Positions 53,030-59,768 of a stretch of 59,768 nucleotides of DNA are shown in pieces; the first letter of the stretch is position 1; each line of letters begins with the position of its first letter. A program made the translations under genes and the position numbers. This DNA is from Pseudomonadota bacterium (GTDB lineage Bacteria; Chloroflexota; UBA6077; JAJPHF01). Where the stretch lies: NCBI GenBank assembly GCA_021325365.1, contig JAJPHF010000122.1, positions 1 through 59,768 of the forward strand. The letters are read 5' to 3'. Under the pieces are notes generated by a model. It saw only the letters and a list, made by a program, of their open reading frames with translations, made no database searches and was not told the DNA's origin.

Positions 53030-53386
53030 CGTTTCCCCCTGTGTCGTGAGTTAGGCCATTTTAGACATAGCGAAAACTGAGACATAGACTACACTAATGC
53101 ATCGGGTCGGTCAAGCGCAATCGCGGCGACCGGTGAGCAGCGGCGCGGGCGGCGGACTAGGATAGCGCGACTCCCGGGCCGCGACCGGGGGCGGCGCGGC
53201 GAGGGGCGGGCGCCGGCGTGTATCCACTCGTGCGCGAGAGTCTCGCCAGCGTCGTCCCGGGCGAGCCGCCGCTGGGCGAGACACGCTGCATGGACGACCA
53301 GGTGGCGTGGCTGGACGCGGTAGCGGAGCTGGCCGCCGCCAGCCCTGCTTGTGACCCACTCGTTAGGCGCGAAGCCGCTCCGGCGC
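53030..53386. other. Intergenic between the BFN gene and the following gene
   Basis: Contains the leftward promoter region of the BFN gene (AT-rich, with AGACATAG at 53062-53069 and again at 53079-53086). A GTG-started open stretch at 53218-53448 overlaps the next start by 4 bases but lacks a ribosome site and is crossed by the next gene's own promoter, so it is not called. Confidence 0.4.
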
Positions 53387-53435
53387 TTGAAATCCGCGCG
53401 GTCCGGCCGCTAGAATGGTCTAGAACAACTGTTCT
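53387..53435 (+). promoter_or_regulatory. Promoter with LexA-like box
   Basis: TTGAAA (53387-53392) and TAGAAT (53411-53416) with 18 bases between. At the expected start site lies AGAACAACTGTTCT (53422-53435), a perfect GAAC-N4-GTTC dyad like the SOS (LexA) box of Gram-positive-type bacteria. The ribosome site GGAGGGG and the ATG at 53445 follow directly. Confidence 0.6.
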
Positions 53436-53444
53436 GGAGGGGCG

Positions 53445-53699
53445 ATGACTGAGGGGCTGCTCTGGTATGATGCGGACGGCAAGCGCCCGACCAGCCAGAA
53501 GATCGAGGATGCCGTGAACCGCTACCGGGAGCGCTTTGGACGGCCGCCGAACTGCTGCCACGTCCATCCCGACGCGCTCATTGAGCACGCGAGCGTGCAG
53601 GTGGTGGCGAACCCGCGGATTCTCCCGCACCACTACTGGGTGGGCATCGACGACAGCCTGCCGGTGGCGCGCGCGGCGCGGCGGCGGGGCGCGGCGTAG
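53445..53699 (+). CDS. Conserved hypothetical protein, 84 residues
   Basis: GGAGGGG 4-5 bases before the ATG and a clear promoter. LLWYDADGKRPTSQKIEDAV, NRYRERFGRPPNCCHVHPDA and PRILPHHYWVGIDD form a compact pattern I associate with an uncharacterised family common in Chloroflexota-like genomes (aerobic types), often near mobile genes. Function unknown. The LexA-like dyad suggests that it may be damage-inducible. It is followed 28 bases later by the metallophosphoesterase gene. Confidence 0.75.
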   Translation: MTEGLLWYDADGKRPTSQKIEDAVNRYRERFGRPPNCCHVHPDALIEHASVQVVANPRILPHHYWVGIDDSLPVARAARRRGAA

Positions 53700-53727
53700 C
53701 GGCCAGGCGTCGTAAAGCGGACCGCCG

Positions 53728-54330
53728 ATGACCCTCTGGGCTTTCGTGGCCGACGTCCACGGCAACTGGCGGGCGCTGGAGCACGCCGCCGCGCTGGCGC
53801 GGGCGCACGGCGCGGAGCGCTTCGTCGTGCTGGGCGACCTGCTCGGGCGCGGCCAGCCGGCGGCCTGCGTCGCCTGGGCGCGCGCCAACGCCGCGCTGGC
53901 CGTCGTCGGCAACCGCGACCTGGACCACATCGACCTCGTGGACGCGGGCGACCAGGCGTTCCTGCGCAGCCTGCCGCGCTGGGCGAGCGCGGATGACTTT
54001 CTCGTGACGCACGGCGACGCGAAGCTCACTCCCGACCTGGCGAGCGCGGACGAGCGCCGCGGCTTCCGCCGCGCCTACGCCGCGCTGGCCGCCGCCGACA
54101 AGCGCCTCTGGTTCTTCGGCCATACCCACCACGCCCGCGTGTGGCGCAAGGCCGCACCCGACGCGCCGCCCGAGCGGCTCGACGCGCCCTGCCTCCGCCT
54201 CGACCGCGACTCCGCGGTGCGCTACCTCGTCAACGTGGGCACCACCGGCCGGCGCCTGGCTGGTCGCGGCCCCACCTCCTTCACGCTCTACGACAGCGTG
54301 CGGGATCGCCTGGAGCGGCTGGAGCTGTAG
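53728..54330 (+). CDS. Calcineurin-like metallophosphoesterase
   Basis: 200 residues. The metal motifs are in order: VADVHGNW (D-x-H), VVLGDLLGRG (GD), VVGNRDLD (GN-x-D/H), LVTHGD (H) and FFGHTHHARVW (GH-x-H). This is the small YfcE/ApaH-like phosphodiesterase layout. Probably same transcript as the preceding small gene. The ribosome site is weak (AGCGGA). Substrate unknown. Confidence 0.88.
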   Translation: MTLWAFVADVHGNWRALEHAAALARAHGAERFVVLGDLLGRGQPAACVAWARANAALAVVGNRDLDHIDLVDAGDQAFLRSLPRWASADDFLVTHGDAKLTPDLASADERRGFRRAYAALAAADKRLWFFGHTHHARVWRKAAPDAPPERLDAPCLRLDRDSAVRYLVNVGTTGRRLAGRGPTSFTLYDSVRDRLERLEL

Positions 54331-54348
54331 CCGCCGCGCTATACTGGA

Positions 54349-54400
54349 GTGCTGAGTCGGGATGGTCTTGCTCAGCAGCTTGCACTCAGCACTCAGCACT
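54349..54400. repeat. CTCAGCACT-type short repeats, second site
   Basis: GTGCTGAGT at 54349-54357 is inverted relative to CACTCAGCACTCAGCACT at 54383-54400, forming a possible hairpin just upstream of the membrane-protein ribosome site. Same family as 47104-47182. Confidence 0.6.
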
Positions 54401-54411
54401 CGGAGGGCGCC

Positions 54412-54909
54412 ATGGTCCGTTGGCCGGCGGTTGGGGCGGGGTTCCTGATAGCGTTCGCGCTGTCGCTGCTGGCCGGCGTGCTGCTCGGGCGCTCGACCGT
54501 GGACGAGAACCCGGGCATCCTGGCGGTGCCGAGCTTCGTGGCGCTGTTCGCGGGCGGCTACGTGGCGGGGCGGCTCGCCGGGCGCGCGGGGCTGGCGAAC
54601 GGCGTGGCGGTCGCCGTGATCTTCATTTTCGTCGGCGCGAGCATCAAGGCACTGCAAGAGCTGGTGCTGGCTGCCCAATGGGGCCCGTTCGCCATCGGGC
54701 CGATGAACATGGGCGGCCTGCTGCTCGGCGACCTCATCCATCTCTGCGCCGCCACGCTCGGCGGGTGGCTCGCCGAGTCGCAGCTCCAGCGCCGCGAGCT
54801 GGCGCCCCCACCCGCCGACCCAGGGAACCCGGGCCGCGCCGGTTCCCGCAAGGGACGCGGCGCGCACGCCGCCTCGCACGCTTCCTCCGTTCGCGCCGAC
54901 CGCCACTAG
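54412..54909 (+). CDS. TIGR04086-like membrane protein
   Basis: 165 residues from the ATG at 54412 (GGAGGG). Hydrophobic spans at about 8-27 (GAGFLIAFALSLLAGVLLG), 38-58, 63-85 and 97-125, with glycine-rich packing (FAGGYVAGRLAGRAGLANG) typical of this uncharacterised family. The Pro/Arg/Ser tail (about 125-165) is cytoplasmic. The upstream frame is not used because the CTCAGCACT repeats occupy it. Confidence 0.75.
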   Translation: MVRWPAVGAGFLIAFALSLLAGVLLGRSTVDENPGILAVPSFVALFAGGYVAGRLAGRAGLANGVAVAVIFIFVGASIKALQELVLAAQWGPFAIGPMNMGGLLLGDLIHLCAATLGGWLAESQLQRRELAPPPADPGNPGRAGSRKGRGAHAASHASSVRADRH

Positions 54910-54918
54910 CGGGCGGGG

Positions 54919-55203
54919 CTATCGCACGCGGTAGCCGGCCGGCTCGTCCTGGGGTGACTCCCAGCGCAGCTCGACGTGGTCGACGCGGGCCGCGGGCGGT
55001 CCCTCGTGGCACCAGTCCACGAGCGCCTGCACCGCGGCGGGCGGGCCCTCGAACACCGCCTCCACGCGGCCATCGGGCAGGTTGCGCACCCAGCCCGCCA
55101 GGCCGCGCTCGCTCGCCACGCGCTGCGTGGTGCCGCGGAAGTACACCATCTGCACGCGCCCGCTGATCCAGACGTGGGCGCGCACCCGCTCGTCGGCCCT
55201 CAT
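54919..55203 (-). CDS. acyP: Acylphosphatase
   Basis: 94 residues from the ATG at 55203 (AAGGAGC). The signature GRVQMVYFRGTTQRVA carries the catalytic Arg (R23) and GWVRNLPDGRVEAVFEG the catalytic Asn (N41). The G-x-V-Q-G-V-x-F-R loop has Met and Tyr where Gly usually stands, which is tolerated in the family. It hydrolyses carboxyl-phosphates such as acetyl phosphate or 1,3-bisphosphoglycerate. Convergent with the membrane-protein gene with 9 bases between. Confidence 0.93.
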   Translation of the reverse strand: MRADERVRAHVWISGRVQMVYFRGTTQRVASERGLAGWVRNLPDGRVEAVFEGPPAAVQALVDWCHEGPPAARVDHVELRWESPQDEPAGYRVR

Positions 55204-55277
55204 CGGCGCTGCTCCTTTCTCGCCTGACGCTGCCACTCCTGGCGCCTGCTCGCCGGCGCGCCTCGGCGCGGCTCCGG

Positions 55278-56618
55278 CTATGGGGTCGTGGCGGCCAGGC
55301 GGTCGAGGACGCCGATCGTCAGGCGGCCGGCCAGGGCCAGGGCGTCGGGATCAACGAACTCGGCGCGGTCGCGCGGCGAGTGGTAGTTCGGGTCGTCCGA
55401 GCGGTAGATGAACAGCACCGGCACGCCCACGCGGTCGAACGAGGCGTGGTCGCTGTTGCCACTCACGCTGCCGGCGCGCGTCGTGTAGTTCTCCAGGCCG
55501 AGCGCGTCGGCCGCCGCGCTCGCCATGGCCACCAGGTCCGCGGCCCCCGAGAAGCTCTCCTCGTCGCCCACGCCGACCATGTCGAGGTTAATCATGGCGC
55601 GCAGGCTGGAGCGCACGTCCTCGGGCAGCGCCTCCACGAAGTGGCGGCTGCCCCGTAGGCCGATCTCCTCGGCGCCGAAGGTCACGAAGTAGAGCGTGTA
55701 GGGGTAGTCGCGCTGGGCGAAGTAGCGTGCCAGCTCCAGCACGGTGGCGGTGCCCGAGCCGTTGTCGTTGGCGCCCGGCCCGGCCGGCACCGAGTCGAAG
55801 TGCGCGCCGATGACGATAGCCCCGGGCCGCGTGCCTGGCCGCATGGCGATGACGTTCCGCGACTCGCGCGTGACCGTCTCCGCGTCGACGGTCACGCCGA
55901 CCCGCACGGGGCCGTTCTGCAACTCCTCCCGCAGCGCCTGGCCCTCGCTGCCCGGCAGGGAGACGGCGGGGATGGCGCTCTCGCCGGTTAGGTTGCCGGT
56001 GTAGCCGCCGTCGCTGTTGTTGAAGATGATCGCCGCCGTGGCGCCCGCCGCGGCGACGTTGGCGACCTTGTCCGAGAAGGGGATCTCTCCCCGCTCGACG
56101 AGCGCCACGCGTCCCTGGAGCGCGCCGGGCGCCCAGTCGCCGTCGCGGCCGAGCCCGGCGTCGGCTAGCTCGCCGGTTACGTCGCCGGCGGCCGAGTAGA
56201 CCAGCGCGCTCGTGTCGATCGGCGCGCCGGCGGGCGCGAGCGGCACGACCCGCGAGCTGCGCTCCTCGTAGGTGGTGATGGGGAACGGCTGAATCTCCGT
56301 CTGGTAGCCGTCGCGGGTCAGCTCGCCGGCCAGGTAGGTCGCGGCCTCGCTCTCCTGGTCCGTGCCGGTGGGCCGCGAGCCGATCGTCTCGGCCAGGTGG
56401 CGCACGTACTGGTAGGCCTCGTCGCCCGAGAAGGCGGCGGCCGGCGCCGCGGTGGCCGCCGCGGGCGCGTCGTCGTCGGCCCGCGCGGCCGGCGGCGCGA
56501 GCGTGGCGAGCGCGAGCGCCACCGCCAGCCCGCGCACGAGCCAGGCCCCCCTGGCCCGGCCCACCCCCGAGGTCCGAGCGCCCGCCGCCGTGCGAGCGTC
56601 GCGCGAATCCTCTTGCAT
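55278..56618 (-). CDS. Exported M28-family aminopeptidase with PA domain
   Basis: 446 residues from the ATG at 56618. The N-terminus has a hydrophobic export segment (VRGLAVALALATLAPPAARA, about 28-47). A protease-associated (PA) insert lies at about 120-225 (GRVALVERGEIPFSDKVANV). The catalytic domain shows the two-zinc ligands IGAHFDSV, GANDNGSG (bridging D), FGAEEIGL (E-E), INLDMVG and the final H in NYHSPRD. Full length for secreted M28 (aminopeptidase S/Y type). It degrades extracellular peptides. Monocistronic by spacing. Confidence 0.92.
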   Translation of the reverse strand: MQEDSRDARTAAGARTSGVGRARGAWLVRGLAVALALATLAPPAARADDDAPAAATAAPAAAFSGDEAYQYVRHLAETIGSRPTGTDQESEAATYLAGELTRDGYQTEIQPFPITTYEERSSRVVPLAPAGAPIDTSALVYSAAGDVTGELADAGLGRDGDWAPGALQGRVALVERGEIPFSDKVANVAAAGATAAIIFNNSDGGYTGNLTGESAIPAVSLPGSEGQALREELQNGPVRVGVTVDAETVTRESRNVIAMRPGTRPGAIVIGAHFDSVPAGPGANDNGSGTATVLELARYFAQRDYPYTLYFVTFGAEEIGLRGSRHFVEALPEDVRSSLRAMINLDMVGVGDEESFSGAADLVAMASAAADALGLENYTTRAGSVSGNSDHASFDRVGVPVLFIYRSDDPNYHSPRDRAEFVDPDALALAGRLTIGVLDRLAATTP

Positions 56619-56678
56619 CCCTCTGTCCCTTCCGCGCGCGACGCAAGTCTGCCACGTCGCCTGGCGCACGGCCGGATT

Positions 56679-57560
56679 CTAGCCTCTCGGCGGCGGGCGC
56701 GGCGGAGAATTAGGCGGTCTGGCGGCGGGCGGCGTCGAGGACGTGGCGGAGGAGGACGGCGTTGGTGACGGGGCCGGTGCCGCCGGGACGGGGGTGATGG
56801 CGCCGGCCACGGCGGCGACCGCGTCGTACGCCACGTCGCCGACCAGGCGGCCGTCCACCTCGTTCACCCCGAAGTCGAGCACCGTCGCGCCCGGCTGCAC
56901 CATCTCGGCGGTGATGAGGCCCGCGCGGCCGGCGGCGGCGATCAGCAGGTCAGCCTGACGTGTGACGGCAGCCAGGTCGGGCGTGCGCGAGTGGCAGACA
57001 GTGACCGTGGCGTCGAGGCCGATGAGCAGCAGCGCCAGCGGCCGGCCGACGGTGGGGCCGCGGCCGACGACGACGGCGCGCTGCCCGGCGATCGGCAGTC
57101 TGTTGCGCCGCAGCAGCTCGATGCCCCCCTCGGGCGTGCAGGGCGCGATCCCGGCGCGGCCCTGGGCCAGCAAGCCGAGGTTCAGCGGATGGGAGCCGTC
57201 CACATCCTTGGTCGGCGCCATCGCCGCGGCGGCCTCGGCCAGCGTGAGGGGAGCCGGGAGGGGCGCCTGGATGAGGATGCCGTGAACCGCCGGATCGGCG
57301 TCGAGGCGGCGGACCGCGGCGAGCACCGCGGCGGGGTCGGCGTCAGCCGGGAGCCGCGTCACCCTGCAGGCCATGCCCGCGCCCTCGTGGGCACGGACGA
57401 GGCTGCGGACGTAGGCGCTGGCCGCGGCCTCGTCGCCCACCTGCACGACCGCCAGGTGCGGCTGGGGGCCGCCGGCGGCGCGGAAGGCCGCCAGGTCGGC
57501 GGCCACCTCGTCGCGGATCGCGCGGGCTGCCGCCCGGCCGTCGAGCACGCGCGCGGTCAC
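56679..57560 (-). CDS. folD: Bifunctional methylenetetrahydrofolate dehydrogenase/cyclohydrolase FolD, C-terminus frameshifted
   Basis: 293 residues as read, from the GTG at 57560. Family motifs: SAYVRSLVRAHEGAGM (the Lys of YxxxK-type sites is Arg here), HGILIQAPLPAP, PTKDVDGSHPLNLG, CTPEGGIELL, VVGRGPTVGRPLALLL, and FGVNEVDGRLVGDVAYD. After AITPVP the reading frame shifts. The normal end G-G-T-G-P-V-T-N-A-V-L-L is found in the +1 frame down to a stop at 56708, so one C appears to be missing near 56797. As written, the protein ends in about 35 nonsense residues. It overlaps the upstream fchA-type gene by GTGA, so the two are translated together. Confidence 0.9.
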   Translation of the reverse strand: MTARVLDGRAAARAIRDEVAADLAAFRAAGGPQPHLAVVQVGDEAAASAYVRSLVRAHEGAGMACRVTRLPADADPAAVLAAVRRLDADPAVHGILIQAPLPAPLTLAEAAAAMAPTKDVDGSHPLNLGLLAQGRAGIAPCTPEGGIELLRRNRLPIAGQRAVVVGRGPTVGRPLALLLIGLDATVTVCHSRTPDLAAVTRQADLLIAAAGRAGLITAEMVQPGATVLDFGVNEVDGRLVGDVAYDAVAAVAGAITPVPAAPAPSPTPSSSATSSTPPAARPPNSPPRPPPRG

Positions 57561-58195
57561 GGGCGCTCCGCGGCCCGGCGTCGTACGGTGGCGAGGATGG
57601 CGGCCAGCCGGTCGGCGGCGCCGGCCGCGGCCGGTCCCAGCTCGTCCGCCATCGCCGCGGTGAAGGCGGCGTCCGCGATGCCCGTCAGGTTCAGCTCGCC
57701 CTGCACGGCCGCGGCGCGCATCGCGGCCTCGGCCAGGAAGGCGCCGGTCGCCACGTCGCCGAGCGCGTTGCGGTTGGTGATCGCGGCGGCCGTCTCGGCG
57801 AGGGCCAGCACGTCGCGGCAGCGCTGCACGACGGCGGCCGGCACGTTGGTCGCCTCGATCATGGCCGTCTGCAGGGCCGCCGCGCGGGCCGTGCGCTCGG
57901 CCTCGTTCGTCCGCGGCAGCCGCAGGGCGGCCATGACGGCCTCGTAGGCGGCGGCGTCGGCCTCGGCCAGCTCGAGCAGCGCCGCGCGGACGGCGTCGGC
58001 GGCGGCCGCCAGGTCGGCGACCTGGGCCTGCACGGCCTCGTACTGCTTGCGGCCCTCGGTGAGGCGCGCGGTCATGGCGATCATGGCCGCGCCGAGCGCG
58101 CCGCCAACCGCGGCGAGCGCACCGCCGCCGGGCGTCGGGCTGGAGGAGGCAGCCTGCTCGAGGAAGGCGCCAAGCGGCTGTTCACGGATGGTCAT
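57557..58195 (-). CDS. fchA: Cyclodeaminase/cyclohydrolase family protein (FchA/FtcD C-domain type)
   Basis: 212 residues, all helical, with PTPGGGALAAVGGALGAAMIAMTARL at the N-terminus (P-T-P-G-G-G), EGRKQYEAV and the later DVATGAFLAEAAMRAA, which identify the formimino-THF cyclodeaminase/methenyl-THF cyclohydrolase fold. Fused to FolD by a GTGA overlap, its natural role is in one-carbon folate metabolism: methenyl-THF hydrolysis or formimino-THF cyclodeamination. No ribosome site precedes the ATG at 58195, but a promoter ends just upstream. Confidence 0.9.
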   Translation of the reverse strand: MTIREQPLGAFLEQAASSSPTPGGGALAAVGGALGAAMIAMTARLTEGRKQYEAVQAQVADLAAAADAVRAALLELAEADAAAYEAVMAALRLPRTNEAERTARAAALQTAMIEATNVPAAVVQRCRDVLALAETAAAITNRNALGDVATGAFLAEAAMRAAAVQGELNLTGIADAAFTAAMADELGPAAAGAADRLAAILATVRRRAAERP

Positions 58196-58203
58196 CGCCG
58201 CGA

Positions 58204-58232
58204 ATTATAGGCGCCTGGCAGCCGCGCGGCAA
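58204..58232 (-). promoter_or_regulatory. Promoter for a leaderless fchA-folD transcript
   Basis: On the - strand, TTGCCG (58232-58227), 17 bases, TATAAT (58209-58204), and the ATG begins 8 bases further at 58195. With the start site about 7 bases after the -10, the mRNA would begin at or next to the ATG. Confidence 0.6.
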
Positions 58233-58348
58233 CCGCGTGGCTCGTTCATGGCCTTCCTGACCGCGGAGCCCGGTAGCTGCTGCTCGTTGCTGCCGCCTCG
58301 CCTGCCGATGGGCCTGAACACAGCCGCCGGACGGGCGCAGCCGCGCGG

Positions 58349-59446
58349 CTAGGGGACGAGCGCCCGCGCGGCGTCGATGTACTTGTAGTCGATGAACTTG
58401 TGCAGGTCGACCGGGGTGGGGACGAGCCCCTGCTGCACCCAGAAGTCCTGCTGCTGGATGACGTCGTCCAGGTCGATGCGCCCGTTCGCGTCGACCGGCA
58501 AGTTAGTGGCCTTGGCGATCGTGTCGCTCGGCAGGTTCGTCCACTTGCTAACGATCGCGAGTACCGCCGGGTCGGTCAGATGGTTGTCCTTGATCGCCGC
58601 GTTCGTGTCGCGGAGCCCGCGCAGGTAGGCGGCCAGGAAGCGCGTGATTACCGCGTCGCCCCGGGCGCTCATGCTGGGCCCGATCGTCAGCATCGAGCCG
58701 GTCTGCTCGGGGACCATCTCGCTCGCTTCGAGGAGCCGCACGCCGATGCCGCGCGACTCGATAAGGACCGGCCCCGGCTCGGGCAGGATGCCGGCGTCCA
58801 AGGCGCCGTTGGCCAGGGCGGGCGCGGTGTCGGTGTTGCTGATGCGCTGGACCTCCACGTCTTGCAGGCTCAGGCCGTACTTCTGGAACCCGTGGCGCAG
58901 CGCGTAGTCCACCGGCGACCCCTCGACGTTGAAGCTGACGCGCTTGCCGCGCAGGTCGGGGAGGGTCCGGACCTCGCCGCTGTCCCACAGCTCTTTGCGG
59001 AGCATCAGCGTGCTCGTGCTCGCCGAGCTTTGGACGGCCACCGCCTGCATGGAGACGTCCCGGGCGAGCGCGTTGAACAGGCTCGGGCTAGGCACGGCCG
59101 GAATGACGTCGAGCTGACCGGCGGCGAGCGGCGCGACCATCAGCGCGCCCGAGTCGAACGGCGAGTAGTTGACGGTGAAGCCTTCCTCGGCGAAGTAGCC
59201 CCGGTCCTCCGCAACGAACACGGGCGTGCCGGCCAGGATGGACAGGTAGCCCTGCTGAATCGTCTGGCGCTCGGCCGGCGCGGGCGCGGCCGCCTGCGTC
59301 GGGGGGGCCGCCGCGGCGCCGGCGGGCTGGCTGGTGCCGCTGGCCGCCGGCTCGGGCGTCGTTCCTGGCGCGGCCGCGGGCGTGGCGCAGGCAGTTAGCA
59401 GACCGAGCAAGGCCGCGATCAGGCGCGCGGGGGGGCGGCGCTGCAT
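58349..59446 (-). CDS. ABC transporter substrate-binding lipoprotein (NMT1/TauA-like)
   Basis: 365 residues, GGAGG before the ATG at 59446. Lipobox LLTAC with Cys20, then a Pro/Ala/Thr linker (to about 60). Binding fold: GYLSILAGTPVFVAEDRGYF, APLAAGQLDVIPAVPSPSLFNALARD, LRGKRVSFNVEGSPVDYAL, ALANGALDAGILPEPG, DAARALVP. It resembles the receptor at 17863 in architecture (about one third of aligned positions by eye), so both likely bind related small anions or aromatic acids. No permease or ATPase is adjacent inside the window. Confidence 0.85.
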   Translation of the reverse strand: MQRRPPARLIAALLGLLTACATPAAAPGTTPEPAASGTSQPAGAAAAPPTQAAAPAPAERQTIQQGYLSILAGTPVFVAEDRGYFAEEGFTVNYSPFDSGALMVAPLAAGQLDVIPAVPSPSLFNALARDVSMQAVAVQSSASTSTLMLRKELWDSGEVRTLPDLRGKRVSFNVEGSPVDYALRHGFQKYGLSLQDVEVQRISNTDTAPALANGALDAGILPEPGPVLIESRGIGVRLLEASEMVPEQTGSMLTIGPSMSARGDAVITRFLAAYLRGLRDTNAAIKDNHLTDPAVLAIVSKWTNLPSDTIAKATNLPVDANGRIDLDDVIQQQDFWVQQGLVPTPVDLHKFIDYKYIDAARALVP

Positions 59447-59768
59447 GTGAGCCTCCGTTCAGTAGCGGGTCATCGCGGAGCAAGGAAGCTCGCCGAACCG
59501 TGCTGACACCTGCCTTCAGGGTATCATCTCTGCCCGGGCGCGCGCACCGCGCTGGTTATCCCCCGCGTCCCCGGCGGCCCCGCGGCCGGCACCCGAGCGG
59601 TGCCGCCAAGGTGCCCCGATGCCTGGACGATGCCCCCATGTACGGCGACGCCGGGGCGCTCGCGGTGGCTGGGACACCGTAACGCAATTCACGGGCGCGC
59701 TGTGACCGGGTTCACTGTCTCCTCTTTGGGGCCGTGCGACCATAAGCCCGTCAGCCGCAGGGGCTGGC
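59447..59768. other. Intergenic at the window's right edge
   Basis: 322 bases upstream of the lipoprotein gene, running off the window. It must hold that gene's promoter. No coding sequence, RNA or repeat was recognised. Confidence 0.35.

Noticed and set aside
53218..53448. GTG-started open frame overlapping the 84-residue gene by ATGA
   Set aside because: No ribosome site, composition like shadow frames, and the downstream gene has its own promoter inside it.

Overview
The window is a high-GC (roughly 70 percent by eye) bacterial chromosome segment. A Chloroflexota-like soil or environmental genome is my best guess. This rests on the combination of a DUF433/DUF5615 pair, many small CxxC zinc-ribbon proteins, a HTH-MEDS-histidine kinase, lipoprotein solute receptors and abundant GGGAGAGGG-type palindromic repeats. 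No rRNA or ribosomal protein gene is present to fix the phylum.

Layout. (1) 1-5.7 kb is accessory: the 3' end of an RHS polymorphic-toxin gene with a small downstream partner resembling the bL12 C-terminal domain, a frameshifted secreted-protein gene, a DUF433/DUF5615 toxin-antitoxin pair, and a small zinc-finger gene coupled to a tyrosine integrase that lies against a tRNA-Met(CAU). (2) 5.9-9.7 kb is core: an ABM-type protein, ClpB and a 59-residue zinc-ribbon protein. (3) 9,864-14,373 is a discrete insertion. It has IS66-type terminal inverted repeats, an exact 8-bp target duplication (GCCTAGCT), only a remnant of an IS66 transposase, and a cargo of a TPR-like protein, a four-cluster zinc-ribbon protein and a decayed WG-repeat protein. 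Further IS66-like ends are nested inside it. (4) 14.4-17.8 kb carries decaying genes (a serine hydrolase without its SxxK region, a 4,5-dihydroxyphthalate-decarboxylase-like gene reduced to its two ends), an amidohydrolase and an orphan histidine-kinase dimerisation domain.

(5) 17.8-38 kb is mostly catabolic and sensory: two solute-binding lipoproteins, a fused two-domain ABC permease, FAH hydrolase, amidohydrolase, cupins, P450, a chagasin-type protease inhibitor, a HTH-MEDS-histidine kinase, an adenylate cyclase preceded by a heme-like membrane module and a 2Fe-2S domain, a zinc alcohol dehydrogenase, a GMC flavoprotein with its Tat-exported small subunit, an isochorismatase-like protein and a 3-hydroxyanthranilate dioxygenase. 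(6) 39.2-44.4 kb is a sulfur-carrier-dependent cysteine biosynthesis operon: an Rrf2/IscR-like regulator, CysK, a carrier-E1 fusion, a free CysO-like carrier, CysM and a Mec-like JAMM protease, followed by a zinc-ribbon gene. (7) 44.6-59.4 kb is mixed housekeeping: DUF72, a GYP-repeat secreted protein, a methyltransferase, an atypical response regulator with an LmbE deacetylase, threonine ammonia-lyase, a CPBP protease, a BFN nuclease, a metallophosphoesterase, acylphosphatase, M28 peptidase, FolD with FchA, and a third solute-binding lipoprotein.

Two families of dispersed short repeats punctuate the intergenic spaces. One contributes in-frame sequence upstream of cysK. Several genes carry single-base frameshifts (1.99 kb, 13.2 kb, 56.8 kb), which could be real decay or assembly errors.
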